Shown here: positions 1 through 8,970 of the stretch, in pieces | How the letters are laid out: every line of letters starts with the position of its first letter | Position numbering within the stretch: the first letter of the stretch is position 1 | The notes under the pieces: generated by a model | What the model was told of the DNA's origin: nothing | Databases searched by the model: none | The model's input: the letters and a program-made list of their open reading frames with translations, nothing else | Origin: Acidobacteriota bacterium | Lineage (GTDB): Bacteria; Acidobacteriota; Blastocatellia; RBC074 | Length of the DNA: 60,148 nt | NCBI GenBank assembly: GCA_019639255.1 | Contig: JAHBSF010000030.1 | Coordinates: 1-60,148 of the forward strand | Reading direction: 5' to 3' | Position numbers and translations under genes: made by a program

Positions 1-785
1 ATCGCGGACTCGCCTCGGGTCTTGAAATCAGCGGCGACATCAACCAGACCGTGAGCGTCAGGCTGCGCGGGCCGCGCGATGTAGTGCGCGGATTGCTGCC
101 GAATCAGATAGCCGTCGTAGCAAACCTCAGCAACAAGGACCCGGGCGATCGCGTCATTCAACTCAGGACCTCGGACGTCTCATTGCCCGACAGCATAGAG
201 GTGCTGCAAATAGATCCGGGCACCATAAGATTGCGTATCGAACAGACTACGCGCCGGCGCGTGCGCGTAGATCCTGAATTGATGGGAGAGATTCCGGACG
301 GCTACGAAATTTACCGCGTCTCGATCGACCCGCCCGAAGTGGAAATCGAGGGGCCGCAGTCGCATATCAGCCAGGTCAATGCCGTGACGACCGAAAGCGT
401 GCAGCTTACGGGAAGAACTTCGAGCTTTGATACGGCCGTAGATGTGGATCATCCGGAGCATTCGGTGCGCGTGCGCACGCCCGGGCCGCTGCGCCTTTCC
501 ATAGAAATCGGCGAACGGCGCAGATCCAGGACGCTCCACGATCTGAGGGTTAAATGGCTCGACCCTCCGGCCGGAGCAAGACTGCTCGATCAGGCGGTGA
601 GCATAGATGTCTTCGGCCCGCGCTCGGCTGTAGAAGCGCTGCGGCCCGAAGATGTAAGGGTTGAAATCAGGACCGCAGGATTGCCCGCCGGCGTATACTC
701 GGTTGAACCCGAAGTGATTTTGCCCGCCAATACGCCTCTGGAAATCCGCAGGGTTGCGCCTCAGGTAATCAGGTTCAAGCGCTGA
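1..785 (+). CDS. YbbR-domain protein, 5' end outside window
   Basis: The reading frame is open from base 3, so the gene begins upstream of the window; a GTG at 51 is probably internal. The visible part holds about two to three YbbR-type repeats: beta-rich segments of roughly 80 residues that each end in a pattern like 'PEVEIEGPQSHISQV' or 'DVFGPRSAVEAL'. YbbR proteins are extracytoplasmic partners of the diadenylate cyclase CdaA and are usually encoded between cdaA and glmM. Here glmM is about 36 kb away, so that cluster is split. The C-terminus is complete, ending in a basic tail. Confidence 0.8.
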   Translation, partial: RGLASGLEISGDINQTVSVRLRGPRDVVRGLLPNQIAVVANLSNKDPGDRVIQLRTSDVSLPDSIEVLQIDPGTIRLRIEQTTRRRVRVDPELMGEIPDGYEIYRVSIDPPEVEIEGPQSHISQVNAVTTESVQLTGRTSSFDTAVDVDHPEHSVRVRTPGPLRLSIEIGERRRSRTLHDLRVKWLDPPAGARLLDQAVSIDVFGPRSAVEALRPEDVRVEIRTAGLPAGVYSVEPEVILPANTPLEIRRVAPQVIRFKR

Positions 786-813
786 GACGGCTCAGGTAAT
801 CTGAAATGCCGGT

Positions 814-1848
814 TTATCGCCGTTCGCTCGAACGGTTCGCAATTCGCGGCGACTCGGCCATCAGGCACTCTCGCTTGAGTTCGTTCAGCATTCGGTAGTA
901 CCAGACCAGACAGACTGTAGCGAGCAGGAAATAGAGAATCAGCCGCGCTTGCACCAGATTTGCGAACAGGTTCATGTATGGACTCGGCCTGAGGTTGCCC
1001 ATAAGATTGTGATGCAGAAAAACCGATATGCCGGCGGTAATGAAGATCAGCATCGACAATACCCAGAACCTCGGATAAACCGATCCTCTCGGCGCGACGC
1101 TTAATTTGTCTCCCGTCAAAAGTCCCAGCGCAAGCCTGTGACGCCCTTCCTTCAACTCGCGCTGCATCGCCAGCACAAAATGAAACGGAGGCAGCAGGAA
1201 TATCGACTGCAGGATCATGAAATAGGAAATCGCCTTCAGATATGCTGCCTGCGCCGTATACGCCTGCCAGTTCAGTTCCGTCACGGGCCCCGACGGAAGA
1301 TAGGGCGAGACGATGGCGAAAAGCGCCGCAGCCGCCCCCAGCAGTATTCCCGCCGAAGCCGCCCATCCTTTTGAGCTCCCCTGCCGTGTCAGCCGCCAGT
1401 CCGCCCACAATCCCGCCGGCGTTGTAAAGAATATCCAGACAAAAGCCACTGCGGCCATCGCCATTCCGGTCTCGCCGTATTTGTCAAACTGGTATGCGAC
1501 TTCGACCAGCACTGCAACACCGTAGAGCGCGGCGTATATGACGCTGCAGAGCAGAACGTGCATCATATGGCCGCCGAAGGCGCGCGCCAGGCGTCCGGAG
1601 ATGCCGAAGGTGTGGGCAAGGTCTGAAGGCGTGAGAGTGCCGGGCATACTCGGATCAGTCTCAAGTATGCGAATTGCGCCGAGCAGACGCTGCGTTTCAC
1701 TCCAGCAGGCCCGGCATTCGAGCAGATGAGTTTCAACCGTTTCCCGTTCCGCACGCGTTGCGCGTCCGAAGCAGTAGGCGGTAAGCATTCTGCTGATCCC
1801 CGGATCGGGGCAATCCTGAACAGCGGTGAGCGAATTGTGTTCCGGCAC
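814..1848 (-). CDS. Zinc-finger anti-sigma-like integral membrane protein
   Basis: The N-terminal 60 residues contain a His-x3-Cys-x2-Cys motif (HLLECRACW) preceded by helix, the signature of zf-HC2 anti-sigma domains that bind and hold an ECF sigma factor. The remainder, from about residue 95, has roughly six hydrophobic segments, so the protein is anchored by a multi-span membrane domain rather than one helix. It starts with GTG at 1848 behind a GAGGAG just upstream. It lies 95 bp downstream of the sigma factor gene on the same strand, the usual sigma/anti-sigma order. The signal sensed by the membrane part is not visible. Confidence 0.8.
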   Translation of the reverse strand: MPEHNSLTAVQDCPDPGISRMLTAYCFGRATRAERETVETHLLECRACWSETQRLLGAIRILETDPSMPGTLTPSDLAHTFGISGRLARAFGGHMMHVLLCSVIYAALYGVAVLVEVAYQFDKYGETGMAMAAVAFVWIFFTTPAGLWADWRLTRQGSSKGWAASAGILLGAAAALFAIVSPYLPSGPVTELNWQAYTAQAAYLKAISYFMILQSIFLLPPFHFVLAMQRELKEGRHRLALGLLTGDKLSVAPRGSVYPRFWVLSMLIFITAGISVFLHHNLMGNLRPSPYMNLFANLVQARLILYFLLATVCLVWYYRMLNELKRECLMAESPRIANRSSERR

Positions 1849-1943
1849 GGCTCCTCGGAAAAGCCTTGGGTACGCGGGCGTCTCGCCCGCACATCCAGTT
1901 TCATTCTTTCAGGGCGTCTCGCCGCGGCACGTAAAGTCCTCTC

Positions 1944-2567
1944 CTACCGTTCGATGCCCTGCAGCAGATGGCTCCCTGTATACGATCTGCCTGCCTGCAG
2001 TATCCGGCGAAACATCTCTTCCGATGTGTACAAACGGCCGCTTACCTGGCCGATGGAAAGATGCAGCGCTCGGGCGATCTCGGCCAGAGTATAACCGGCG
2101 CTGCGCTGAAGCAGCAAAATCGCGCGGTAGATCGTGGGCATTGCCTCCAATGCTTCGCGAACGCTCAGCACCAGCGCAGGATCCGCAACCCTCGCTATAT
2201 ATCCGTCAACCAAGCCTTCACCCGGTTTCCGCTCATCGCCGTCGATATGTCTGAGCCCGGTTTCGGAAACTTCGTGCGGGCGCGATCGCCAGTAGTCCGC
2301 AATCTTGCCGCGAACAATCGAGTTAAGCCATACGCCGAGCGAACTGTCGCCCCTATAGAGACCGCGTTGCATCTGGTCGAATGCTGCGAGGAATACCTCC
2401 TGTGCGACGTCTTCGCAGTCCTGCCCCGGCACGCCGGCGCGTCGCGCCAGGTGTCTGAAACGCGGCGTGTACTCGCGCGCAAATTCTTCGGCGGCATCTT
2501 CATCTCCGCCGACAATTCGCGCTGCAAGCTCCAGATCTTCCGGATGAGAAGACATAGAACCTGTCAC
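1944..2567 (-). CDS. ECF-family RNA polymerase sigma factor
   Basis: A 207-residue protein with the sigma-70 region 2 signature (DCEDVAQEVFLAAFDQM, then LGVWLNSIVRGKIADYWRSR) and a region 4 helix-turn-helix near residues 130-190 (PTIYRAILLLQ...YTLAEIARALHLSIGQVSGRLY). It should direct RNA polymerase to a small stress or envelope regulon and be held inactive by the zinc-finger protein encoded next to it. The first possible start is GTG at 2567 behind GGAAG; an ATG at 2555 would shorten it by four residues. The N-terminus matches the usual ECF length either way. Confidence 0.85.
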   Translation of the reverse strand: MTGSMSSHPEDLELAARIVGGDEDAAEEFAREYTPRFRHLARRAGVPGQDCEDVAQEVFLAAFDQMQRGLYRGDSSLGVWLNSIVRGKIADYWRSRPHEVSETGLRHIDGDERKPGEGLVDGYIARVADPALVLSVREALEAMPTIYRAILLLQRSAGYTLAEIARALHLSIGQVSGRLYTSEEMFRRILQAGRSYTGSHLLQGIER

Positions 2568-2953
2568 GGATACTTCCGGTAATGGCTCCGAGCTCCGACT
2601 GTAGTCGTTCCAGTAAGTGCTGAAGTTGGCTGAAACAAAATTTCGCGTGCGGGAAAAATTTCACGGTCGCCGACGACTATAACACCGACGGCTGATTCGG
2701 CTATGACAATGGCTGCATAAAACAGGCGAACCGCGACCCGACGCAGGGTGATGCCGGTTCGGGAAAGAAAGCCGATTAAGTAGTTAACCCGAACCGCTGA
2801 TCAATCTAATGGATTTCGACAGGGCGGTCAATGGATGTTTGGGAATTTCCGGGAACTCGAATGCATTACGCCGGGAACGATCCTGCCAATTGCACATATA
2901 ACACAATGACCAAGAAACAAAGCCAAGTTATGAGGGGGCAGTAAGGATGTCTG
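2568..2953. other. Intergenic stretch without a clear gene
   Basis: A 386-bp gap between the divergent sigma factor and the small membrane protein; it should carry promoters for both. Around 2660-2770 one plus-strand frame reads like a degraded FG-GAP/VCBS calcium-binding repeat (FTVADDYNTDG) broken by a stop. It is too short to be called a pseudogene with confidence. I see no hairpin of the palindrome family here. Confidence 0.4.
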
Positions 2954-3310
2954 ATGCATAGTATCATCACGTTCCTTCCCGATGGAATGCAAATTCTGGG
3001 TGTGGCGGCTATCGGGCTGGCTGTTATTTTCCGGTTTATGGGAATAAGAGCGGCAACGCGTGGACTGTTTGTAGCAGCCGCTATCCTGCTTGTTTCTCCA
3101 TTCATTCAATCATTTTTCTGGTCTTTGCCTCTCTGGCTGATGATTTTGGTCGCCGGTGTCGTGGCGGTTGTGGTTGTCCGGCGTGTCGCCCTACTTTTGC
3201 TGGGTAAGGATGCGGCCAATGAAATGATGGGTTCGCTTGCCGCCAATGCAGTTAAGGGTGTTGCCCGTCTCTCATACAGGATGGTGACTTTTCCATTCAG
3301 GAGACGTTGA
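2954..3310 (+). CDS. Small membrane protein, first gene of the AAA+ operon
   Basis: 118 residues with three hydrophobic segments (about residues 12-28, 36-52 and 56-76) and a basic C-terminal tail ending RRR. An AAGGA lies about seven bases before the ATG. I do not recognise a family. Its position suggests it begins the operon that ends with the Ycf46-like ATPase: the spacing to the next gene is short, and from here to 8057 all genes run in one direction with gaps of 11-60 bp. A role as membrane anchor for that system is an inference. Confidence 0.65.
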   Translation: MHSIITFLPDGMQILGVAAIGLAVIFRFMGIRAATRGLFVAAAILLVSPFIQSFFWSLPLWLMILVAGVVAVVVVRRVALLLLGKDAANEMMGSLAANAVKGVARLSYRMVTFPFRRR

Positions 3311-3366
3311 CTGGGGCCTTCCAGACTACTCCTGAAGCGTCCGGACTGGAATCCGGGAGGAATATT

Positions 3367-3846
3367 ATGCCCAGAATTATTTTGGGGATGCCGCAAAACG
3401 GCAACGCCGAGACTTCGACATCGGCACATAGTGCCCCGCATCAGAGAAATCTCAGAAGCCCTCAATTGCAGCAAAGGCTTCGTCAGGTTCGATCTGGATC
3501 ATATGTTGAGGTGATGACACGACTGGATGCCGGAACTCATCATCACGATCGGGCAGCCCTGAAGGTACTGATTGATGCGATCTCAAATGAGTTTCCGGAT
3601 CTCGGCGTCGAGCACAGTCCGATCGGCATCGTCAGCAAATGCTATTTAGGTGCGCCATATGAAGTGCATATTTGCGACCTGATCGGAGAAATTGTCGAGC
3701 ATTTCGAGACCTTTCGGGCCATGCCCCCTCTATATGAGTGCGGTCGTGCACTGGCTCTTCATCCATCGTACGCATTCATAGAGATATACCGCGAGTCTCT
3801 GAGGGCTGTTTCGCCCGATGGTTCAGTAGCAGTAATCGAGAAGTAA
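3367..3846 (+). CDS. Hypothetical cytoplasmic protein in the AAA+ operon
   Basis: The likely start is ATG 3367, preceded by GGGAGGA at good distance; an in-frame ATG at 3307 has no ribosome site. The protein is about 159 residues: a polar N-terminus of roughly 45 residues, then a compact mixed alpha/beta region (SYVEVMTRLDAGTHHHDRAA, then GAPYEVHICDLIGEIVEHF). No signal peptide or membrane segment is visible. The middle of the sequence (HHHDRAALKVLIDAIS) could bind metal, but I cannot name a fold. It lies 22 bp before the coiled-coil membrane protein, so the two are probably co-translated. Confidence 0.7.
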   Translation: MPRIILGMPQNGNAETSTSAHSAPHQRNLRSPQLQQRLRQVRSGSYVEVMTRLDAGTHHHDRAALKVLIDAISNEFPDLGVEHSPIGIVSKCYLGAPYEVHICDLIGEIVEHFETFRAMPPLYECGRALALHPSYAFIEIYRESLRAVSPDGSVAVIEK

Positions 3847-3868
3847 AACAGGACCGAAAGGAACTGAG

Positions 3869-5614
3869 ATGCCGGAAACAATCAACTTGAACCCGATCGT
3901 TAACGCAATCAGCACCGTAAATAACAACCTTGAGATTGTAGCCAGACAGATAGATGTTGTAGGCGCCAGAGTTGAGGGCGTAGCCCGCGAGCAGGCGGAT
4001 ACAAGGCAGCGCATAGAGCAGCTTTACGAAGAGTTTCAGGAGTACGTCGAAAAGGACGAGTGGGCGAACGAACTCAGCACAGCCCGGCAGGAACTCACGC
4101 TCACAAGGCAGGAACTTGAAACAAGATTCAGTCATTATGCCGAGGTACGTCGGCATACTACAGGCATTCTCCAGGCGGTAGATGTCGCCATCGTGCGTGA
4201 AGAGACGGTTCGGACCGCTGCCGAAGAACTGATGCTGGCATGCCCGGGATACTGGCTTGCACCGAGCTTGGTCGGACTTTCCGCCTGGATATGCGACAAC
4301 CAGTCGCTGGCGGAAAAAGCGCTGGCTGAGGCTGTCCGGCGAGATGATTCCAAATCATCGCTCTTTTTCTCCCTTGTATGTCGGCGAGCAAAGCGAATGG
4401 AGGCTTGCAGCCGCTGGCTTGTTCGATATTTCCAGATTCAGAATCCTGATGCGATGGATCGCGAAGCTGTAGTAATGCTGGATGCCCTCGCCAATGGGGT
4501 ATTCGGCGGCGCGGCGCTCACGGCTTGTTCCGCCGTCATAGATTCGTGGTTGGGCGAGCTTGAGGAGAAGGCTGGTTTTCCTGAAGAACAACGCAGGAGA
4601 TGGGCGGAAGCTTTGGGCGTCATGACGTTAAAACCGGGAGATGACGAGTACCCAACCTTGCGCAAATACAGCCCTACATGGCCTGCGCTCGAAGCATCCC
4701 TAGCTGCCGCGCGGCGGAACCAAGTCATCCAATCCTTCTTCGAGCAGATGTTTTCGGGTGAAATCATTTTGCCGCCCAACCTTGAGACCGCGGTAGATGA
4801 GTTGCTCGATTCGCTTGTAACAAATTTTGACGACGAAGAATTGCCGCTTCGACGCAAGGAGCGATTCAATGAAATCATCATCGAAACAGATAGGCTGCCT
4901 GGGCGCGCGAGAGATAAAAAGTCGGAGGCCGAAAGGCGTTACCAGGCAGAAGCGGACTCACTCAATGAGCAGACGAACTTCGCCGCTCTGCTGACCAATG
5001 CTGCGATGTATCCTGAGCGCCACGGAGCTACACGCGCGACCCAACGCTATGCGGTATCGCGCTCACGCCAATGGATCATTGCAGGCTTCAATGATCTGGT
5101 TGCTCGCGATCGGGCACAGGTGCCGGCCAAAGCGGTAATCGTTTGCGGATCCTGGACCGGCGAAAGCAGGGACGGATTGGACGAACAGCACTTGGTCGAT
5201 GATCTGAATCAGCATTATGCTGTCCGCATCGAGGAAGCCGTGAATGCAGTTTCAATCCCCGGATCAGCCTGGGCTGCACTTTTGATCGGTGGCTTGCTGG
5301 GTTTCTTTATCCTACTTATGGGAGGAGGCGCGATCCTGGTGGGGCTCCTGATTATGGCTGCAGCAAGCGCATACTTCTATTTTCAGTACAGCAATCTCGA
5401 TAATGTGCGGCAACAGACAAGAGAGAATCTCGGACGGGAACAGGACGAAGCCGCGAGGATTCTGAAGGCCGCACTTGCGGAATTAACAGATATTCGTCGC
5501 GAGACGGCAAGCGAGGATAAAAAGGCTGACGGCGTGATCGAACTCCTGTCGGCCTTGAGCTCCCCACAATTTGTACTGAAACGTTCGGACCAGGCTCGTA
5601 TGATTATGTCCTAA
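3869..5614 (+). CDS. Large coiled-coil protein with C-terminal membrane hairpin
   Basis: 581 residues. Residues 1-100 form a likely coiled coil (heptad-rich, VEGVAREQADTRQRIEQLYEEF). Residues 110-400 are a helical body. Two adjacent hydrophobic helices (about 470-495 and 498-515, SAWAALLIGGLLGFFILLMG and following) are followed by a second coiled coil (530-560). Placing the membrane hairpin between soluble helical parts resembles scaffold or membrane-shaping proteins, but there is no GTPase or ATPase motif. I do not recognise the family. It is the largest non-ATPase member of the operon and a candidate substrate or platform for the AAA+ protein encoded downstream. Confidence 0.8.
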   Translation: MPETINLNPIVNAISTVNNNLEIVARQIDVVGARVEGVAREQADTRQRIEQLYEEFQEYVEKDEWANELSTARQELTLTRQELETRFSHYAEVRRHTTGILQAVDVAIVREETVRTAAEELMLACPGYWLAPSLVGLSAWICDNQSLAEKALAEAVRRDDSKSSLFFSLVCRRAKRMEACSRWLVRYFQIQNPDAMDREAVVMLDALANGVFGGAALTACSAVIDSWLGELEEKAGFPEEQRRRWAEALGVMTLKPGDDEYPTLRKYSPTWPALEASLAAARRNQVIQSFFEQMFSGEIILPPNLETAVDELLDSLVTNFDDEELPLRRKERFNEIIIETDRLPGRARDKKSEAERRYQAEADSLNEQTNFAALLTNAAMYPERHGATRATQRYAVSRSRQWIIAGFNDLVARDRAQVPAKAVIVCGSWTGESRDGLDEQHLVDDLNQHYAVRIEEAVNAVSIPGSAWAALLIGGLLGFFILLMGGGAILVGLLIMAAASAYFYFQYSNLDNVRQQTRENLGREQDEAARILKAALAELTDIRRETASEDKKADGVIELLSALSSPQFVLKRSDQARMIMS

Positions 5615-5627
5615 GGAGAAACGCATC

Positions 5628-5924
5628 ATGTCGATTCGCCCATTACTTGATCAGAACAGTGATTTAGGCAACTCTGCCACCCCATCTCCGAAACCGTCGG
5701 TGCAATATGAATCACCGCTGGCCAGCCAACTTCCATCGTGGGATCTGGTACCTCAGCACTCGCTGCTTGTGCGTAGGCGTTCGGCGTCGGGCAAGTTGCC
5801 GGCCTCTCCGCCTGCGACAAATCTTCCGCCGCCCCCGGTTGCAAACGAGAGGTACTGCAACAACTGCGGGAACCGTATGGATGCCGTATCGATGTTCTGC
5901 ATCGAATGCGGAACGCAGCAATGA
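5628..5924 (+). CDS. Short zinc-ribbon protein with disordered N-terminus
   Basis: 98 residues. The C-terminus is a clean zinc ribbon (CNNCG, 13 residues, CIECG). The first 70 residues are Pro/Ser-rich and probably disordered, with one conspicuous linear stretch PSWDLVPQHSLLVRRR that looks like a docking motif. An AAGGAGA precedes the ATG and the gene starts 13 bp after the coiled-coil gene. A stand-alone ribbon plus linear motif suggests an adaptor. Binding to the AAA+ ATPase or to the membrane protein is inferred from context only. Confidence 0.75.
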   Translation: MSIRPLLDQNSDLGNSATPSPKPSVQYESPLASQLPSWDLVPQHSLLVRRRSASGKLPASPPATNLPPPPVANERYCNNCGNRMDAVSMFCIECGTQQ

Positions 5925-6493
5925 CAGGCCGGATCATTACAGGATTTGAGCATTTGGGAATACAAATGAAAATGACTCCACCATGTACCTACGCCGAGTG
6001 GCTTCCGTTACTCGACAGATTTCGCGCAGGAGATGACGAAGTTCTGGAGGCCTTAAAACTCGGAACCATTGAGTGGACTAATGTGGTTGCGGAACGGTGG
6101 GTTCAGCAAGTGGCCGATTCACTGAATGCTCGACTCCAGATGTTGTCGAAGCAGCTTCAAACGGGATTGGATCGGGCACGCGGCGACAGCTTCGCCATCT
6201 CAAACACGATGTTGCTGGTGCGCCGAGGTTTGTTGCCGCTTCGAATCTTTGTATGTATTCCATCTCTTACTCCGGAGGTTCGTGCCCATCTTGAATCGGA
6301 ATTGAACAGATGGACGGTCGAAACACAGAAATCTCTTGAGCGGCATGCAGAAGAATTTCGCCAGGATCAGGGCAGATTGCTGAAGATCATCCGGGATCAC
6401 TCTCTTACGATTGTAGTAGAACCGCTGCCCTCCACCCCGTCATCATCGGAAGACTCAACTCCACCGGTCCGAGGTCGGCGCGTTATTTTATGA
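5921..6493 (+). CDS. Helical hypothetical protein in the AAA+ operon
   Basis: About 190 residues, predominantly alpha-helical and soluble (EWLPLLDRFRAGDDEVLEAL, ERWVQQVADSLNARLQML), with a Ser/Pro-rich tail. ATG 5921 overlaps the stop of the zinc-ribbon gene (ATGA), which points to translational coupling; ATG 5966 is an alternative. No catalytic motif is seen. The helix pairs and the LVRRGLLPLRIFVCIPSL segment give it the look of a structural or adaptor subunit. It ends 13 bp before the ATPase gene. Confidence 0.7.
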   Translation: MTGRIITGFEHLGIQMKMTPPCTYAEWLPLLDRFRAGDDEVLEALKLGTIEWTNVVAERWVQQVADSLNARLQMLSKQLQTGLDRARGDSFAISNTMLLVRRGLLPLRIFVCIPSLTPEVRAHLESELNRWTVETQKSLERHAEEFRQDQGRLLKIIRDHSLTIVVEPLPSTPSSSEDSTPPVRGRRVIL

Positions 6494-6506
6494 GGATGTA
6501 ATACCG

Positions 6507-8057
6507 ATGCCTGATTTCGCTTCCTGTCGCCAGATGATGCTCCTGTATCTGAAGGCGCGTATCCCATTCATATCGCTCCGCACCGATGAACGCGACCGGG
6601 CGCTGGAACTCTTCCGCAGCTTGGCCTCCGAACTGAATATACCGGTTTACTATCACACACTGTCTCAGGGTATCCGCGATATCGCTACCAACAGAATAGT
6701 CAATGAGGATCGCTCTGCCGTAGGAGCGCTCGATTATGCAAGCCAGCAGATTCTGCAACGGCAGAATCTTACCTTCATCCTGACCGAAGTTCAGGATCTG
6801 GAAGGCGACACGCCGCTGAGCAGACAACTGCTGGATTTGGCCTCGTCGGCTACTGAACGGGGCGGGACGGTCATCGTTATAACCACTTCCAGCGTTTGGC
6901 CGCGATTGCAGCGTCAGGGGATGACGCTTGTTCTGGATGCTCCCAATGAAGACGAGATGCGTTCAATCGTTGCGGAATGTCTTTCTCCTTACCGCGGAGC
7001 CGTTCCGATCGAGTGGGCGGAACCGGAGATTAGCGAGGCCGCTACCATACTTGCCGGAGTCACGAGAATCGAGGCCGAAAACGCAATAGCTACATTCCTC
7101 GCCAAAGGATCGATACTCAAATCTGATCTTATAGAGTTGAGTCGGGTGAAGGATCGCATCTTCGCTGACATAGCCGGGCTGGAAAGGGTGAAAACATCGG
7201 ATAAGGAAGTGGTTGTCGGAGGTCTGGCAGGATTGCAGGCATGGTTGGAGAAACAACGGCCGTTGCTCACAATGGATCTCAGGGAGCGAGGGCTTCGTCC
7301 TCCTCGGGGGGTTCTGCTGGTAGGCGTTCCCGGCTGCGGCAAGTCGCTTTCCGCAAAAGCAATCGCAATAAGTTGGAAGTTGCCGCTTTACCGCTTGGAT
7401 CTTTCCAATATTCACGGACAGTATCTTGGTCAGTCGGAAGGGCGGTTGAAAGAAGCATTAAGCACTGCGGATCGTGTGGCGCCGTGCGTTCTCTGGATCG
7501 ATGAGATTGAAAAAGGACTGGCCGGAGCCGCCGGTTCCAATGATGGCGGCACTTCAACTCGGCTCCTTGGACACTTCCTGTACTGGTTGCAGGAGGGGCG
7601 TGCCAGGGTCTTTGTCGTTGCAACCGCCAACGATATCGGCAAATTGCCGCCCGAATTGTTCCGACGAGGTCGTTTCGATGAATTGTTTTTCGTCGATCTT
7701 CCTGATCATTCCGAACGTCAGGAGATCATAACTCTTTACGCACGTCGGTATATGCATAGGGATTTGTCCGGGGCGATGCTTGGCGAACTGGTCGATATCT
7801 CTGATGGATTTGCCGGCGTTGATATAGACGCCGCCGTAGCAGAGATCGCCAAAGAGGCCATTCTCAAGGGTGACTCGATGATAACTGATGCTTATTGGCG
7901 AACCGTATTCACAAATATAGTTCCTCTCTCGAAGACGAATCCTGAGGCCGTTGAAAATATTCGGGCCTGGGGCCGAGAGCGTGCGGTTCCGGCGTCGGGC
8001 CAGCCGCTTGCACCCGAAGCCGGCCAGCAAAGAGCAAGAAGAAACGTACTAGTATGA
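6507..8057 (+). CDS. Ycf46-like AAA+ ATPase
   Basis: 516 residues. The N-terminal half (about 1-230) is a degenerate ATPase-like domain opening with [19 protein letters not shown], as in the Ycf46/CdcH-like subfamily known from plastids and cyanobacteria. The C-terminal half is a complete AAA+ module: Walker A GVPGCGKS at 273-280, Walker B WIDEIEK with Asp332/Glu333, sensor 1 ATAND, and an arginine-finger region [10 protein letters not shown]. It is not FtsH: there are no membrane helices and no HExxH protease. In the family it is thought to remodel proteins; the substrate is unknown. As the last gene of a five-partner operon it is the likely motor of the system. Confidence 0.9.
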   Translation: MPDFASCRQMMLLYLKARIPFISLRTDERDRALELFRSLASELNIPVYYHTLSQGIRDIATNRIVNEDRSAVGALDYASQQILQRQNLTFILTEVQDLEGDTPLSRQLLDLASSATERGGTVIVITTSSVWPRLQRQGMTLVLDAPNEDEMRSIVAECLSPYRGAVPIEWAEPEISEAATILAGVTRIEAENAIATFLAKGSILKSDLIELSRVKDRIFADIAGLERVKTSDKEVVVGGLAGLQAWLEKQRPLLTMDLRERGLRPPRGVLLVGVPGCGKSLSAKAIAISWKLPLYRLDLSNIHGQYLGQSEGRLKEALSTADRVAPCVLWIDEIEKGLAGAAGSNDGGTSTRLLGHFLYWLQEGRARVFVVATANDIGKLPPELFRRGRFDELFFVDLPDHSERQEIITLYARRYMHRDLSGAMLGELVDISDGFAGVDIDAAVAEIAKEAILKGDSMITDAYWRTVFTNIVPLSKTNPEAVENIRAWGRERAVPASGQPLAPEAGQQRARRNVLV

Positions 8058-8154
8058 AATTTCGTTTTCCAGCCGGTTTCCTGATCATCTTTGAGTGTGA
8101 TCGGCATACAGAATTTGGGTCCAGTCCTCAACACAGATAAATAAGGAGAATCCC

Positions 8155-8703
8155 GTGATTGTCAATCGGATCGTCCGTATACGCTTTCTGCCGATGCTCG
8201 TAACACTCGGCCTTGTCCTGTCGCCGCTCTTTCAGTGGGCAGCGATTGCAACGGCTGAAGGCAATAAAGCTTGGACGTATGTACTCAAGGAAGGCACCGA
8301 GGTGCATCTGACGTTTGCTGAAGATCTCAACTCCAAGACCGCAACCGTCGACGATCGTGTGAACTTCCTCCTGGAAGAACCGTTGAAGGTCGATGATGTT
8401 GTGGTGGCTAAAGCCGGTTCGAAGGCAGTTGGCTCAATCACTCACGTGAAAAAGGCCGGGATGCTCGGAAAAGCCGGGGAACTCAATGTCCGTCTGGAAT
8501 ATCTCAAGGTCGGCGAAACCCGCGTACGCCTTCGCGCCAACAAGGGTAAGGAGGGCGAGGGTAAGGAAGGCACCATGGTCGTACTGGCGGTGCTGTTCGG
8601 CCCCATCGGATTGATAAAAAAAGGCAAGAACGTCGAAGTCAAATCCGGCACCGCCTTGAAGGCATACATAGACGAAGACTCCAAGTTGCCGGCTGATAAA
8701 TAA
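8155..8703 (+). CDS. Secreted protein of an acidobacterial-type beta-rich family
   Basis: 182 residues from a GTG start with AAGGAG seven bases upstream. Residues 8-35 form a signal peptide. The mature part follows a pattern I associate with small exported acidobacterial proteins: 'EGTEVHLTFAEDLNSKTA' (threshold for low sequence: T-x-V-x-L), then 'VDDRVNFLLEEPLKVDDVVVAKAGSKAVG', a Gly/Lys-rich loop at 145-150, a hydrophobic segment (MVVLAVLFGPIGLI) and a final 'KSGTALKAYID' strand. The function is unknown; an envelope location is likely. It is 97 bp after the ATPase and may have its own promoter. Confidence 0.75.
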   Translation: MIVNRIVRIRFLPMLVTLGLVLSPLFQWAAIATAEGNKAWTYVLKEGTEVHLTFAEDLNSKTATVDDRVNFLLEEPLKVDDVVVAKAGSKAVGSITHVKKAGMLGKAGELNVRLEYLKVGETRVRLRANKGKEGEGKEGTMVVLAVLFGPIGLIKKGKNVEVKSGTALKAYIDEDSKLPADK

Positions 8704-8970
8704 CCCGAACATTCAATACGGCGCAGATCAAACTACAGCATCCTTTGCGAAGTCGATAACAGCCGTCGATTCAGCCGGACTGTGCCTTGAATCATTGAAA
8801 CACCTGCTGCCCGCATAAGTTTCGGGCTTGCAGTATGGCCAACCTTCAATTGTCGAATCTGCGTTTGAGTACAATGCGGTCTGCACGGGTGCGGAAAAGC
8901 AGATCTGCGGCCTCCACAGATCTACAGCAATGCGAGTGTCTCGGGATAAACGAAAATCCGGGAGAATCAG

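Noticed and set aside
2640-2780. FG-GAP/VCBS-like peptide in one frame
   Set aside because: Only about 12 residues look like the repeat and a stop follows; may be chance, so it is mentioned only in the intergenic note.
6507-8057. FtsH-type protease call for the AAA+ protein
   Set aside because: No membrane helices and no HExxH motif; the degenerate N-terminal domain matches Ycf46-like proteins instead.
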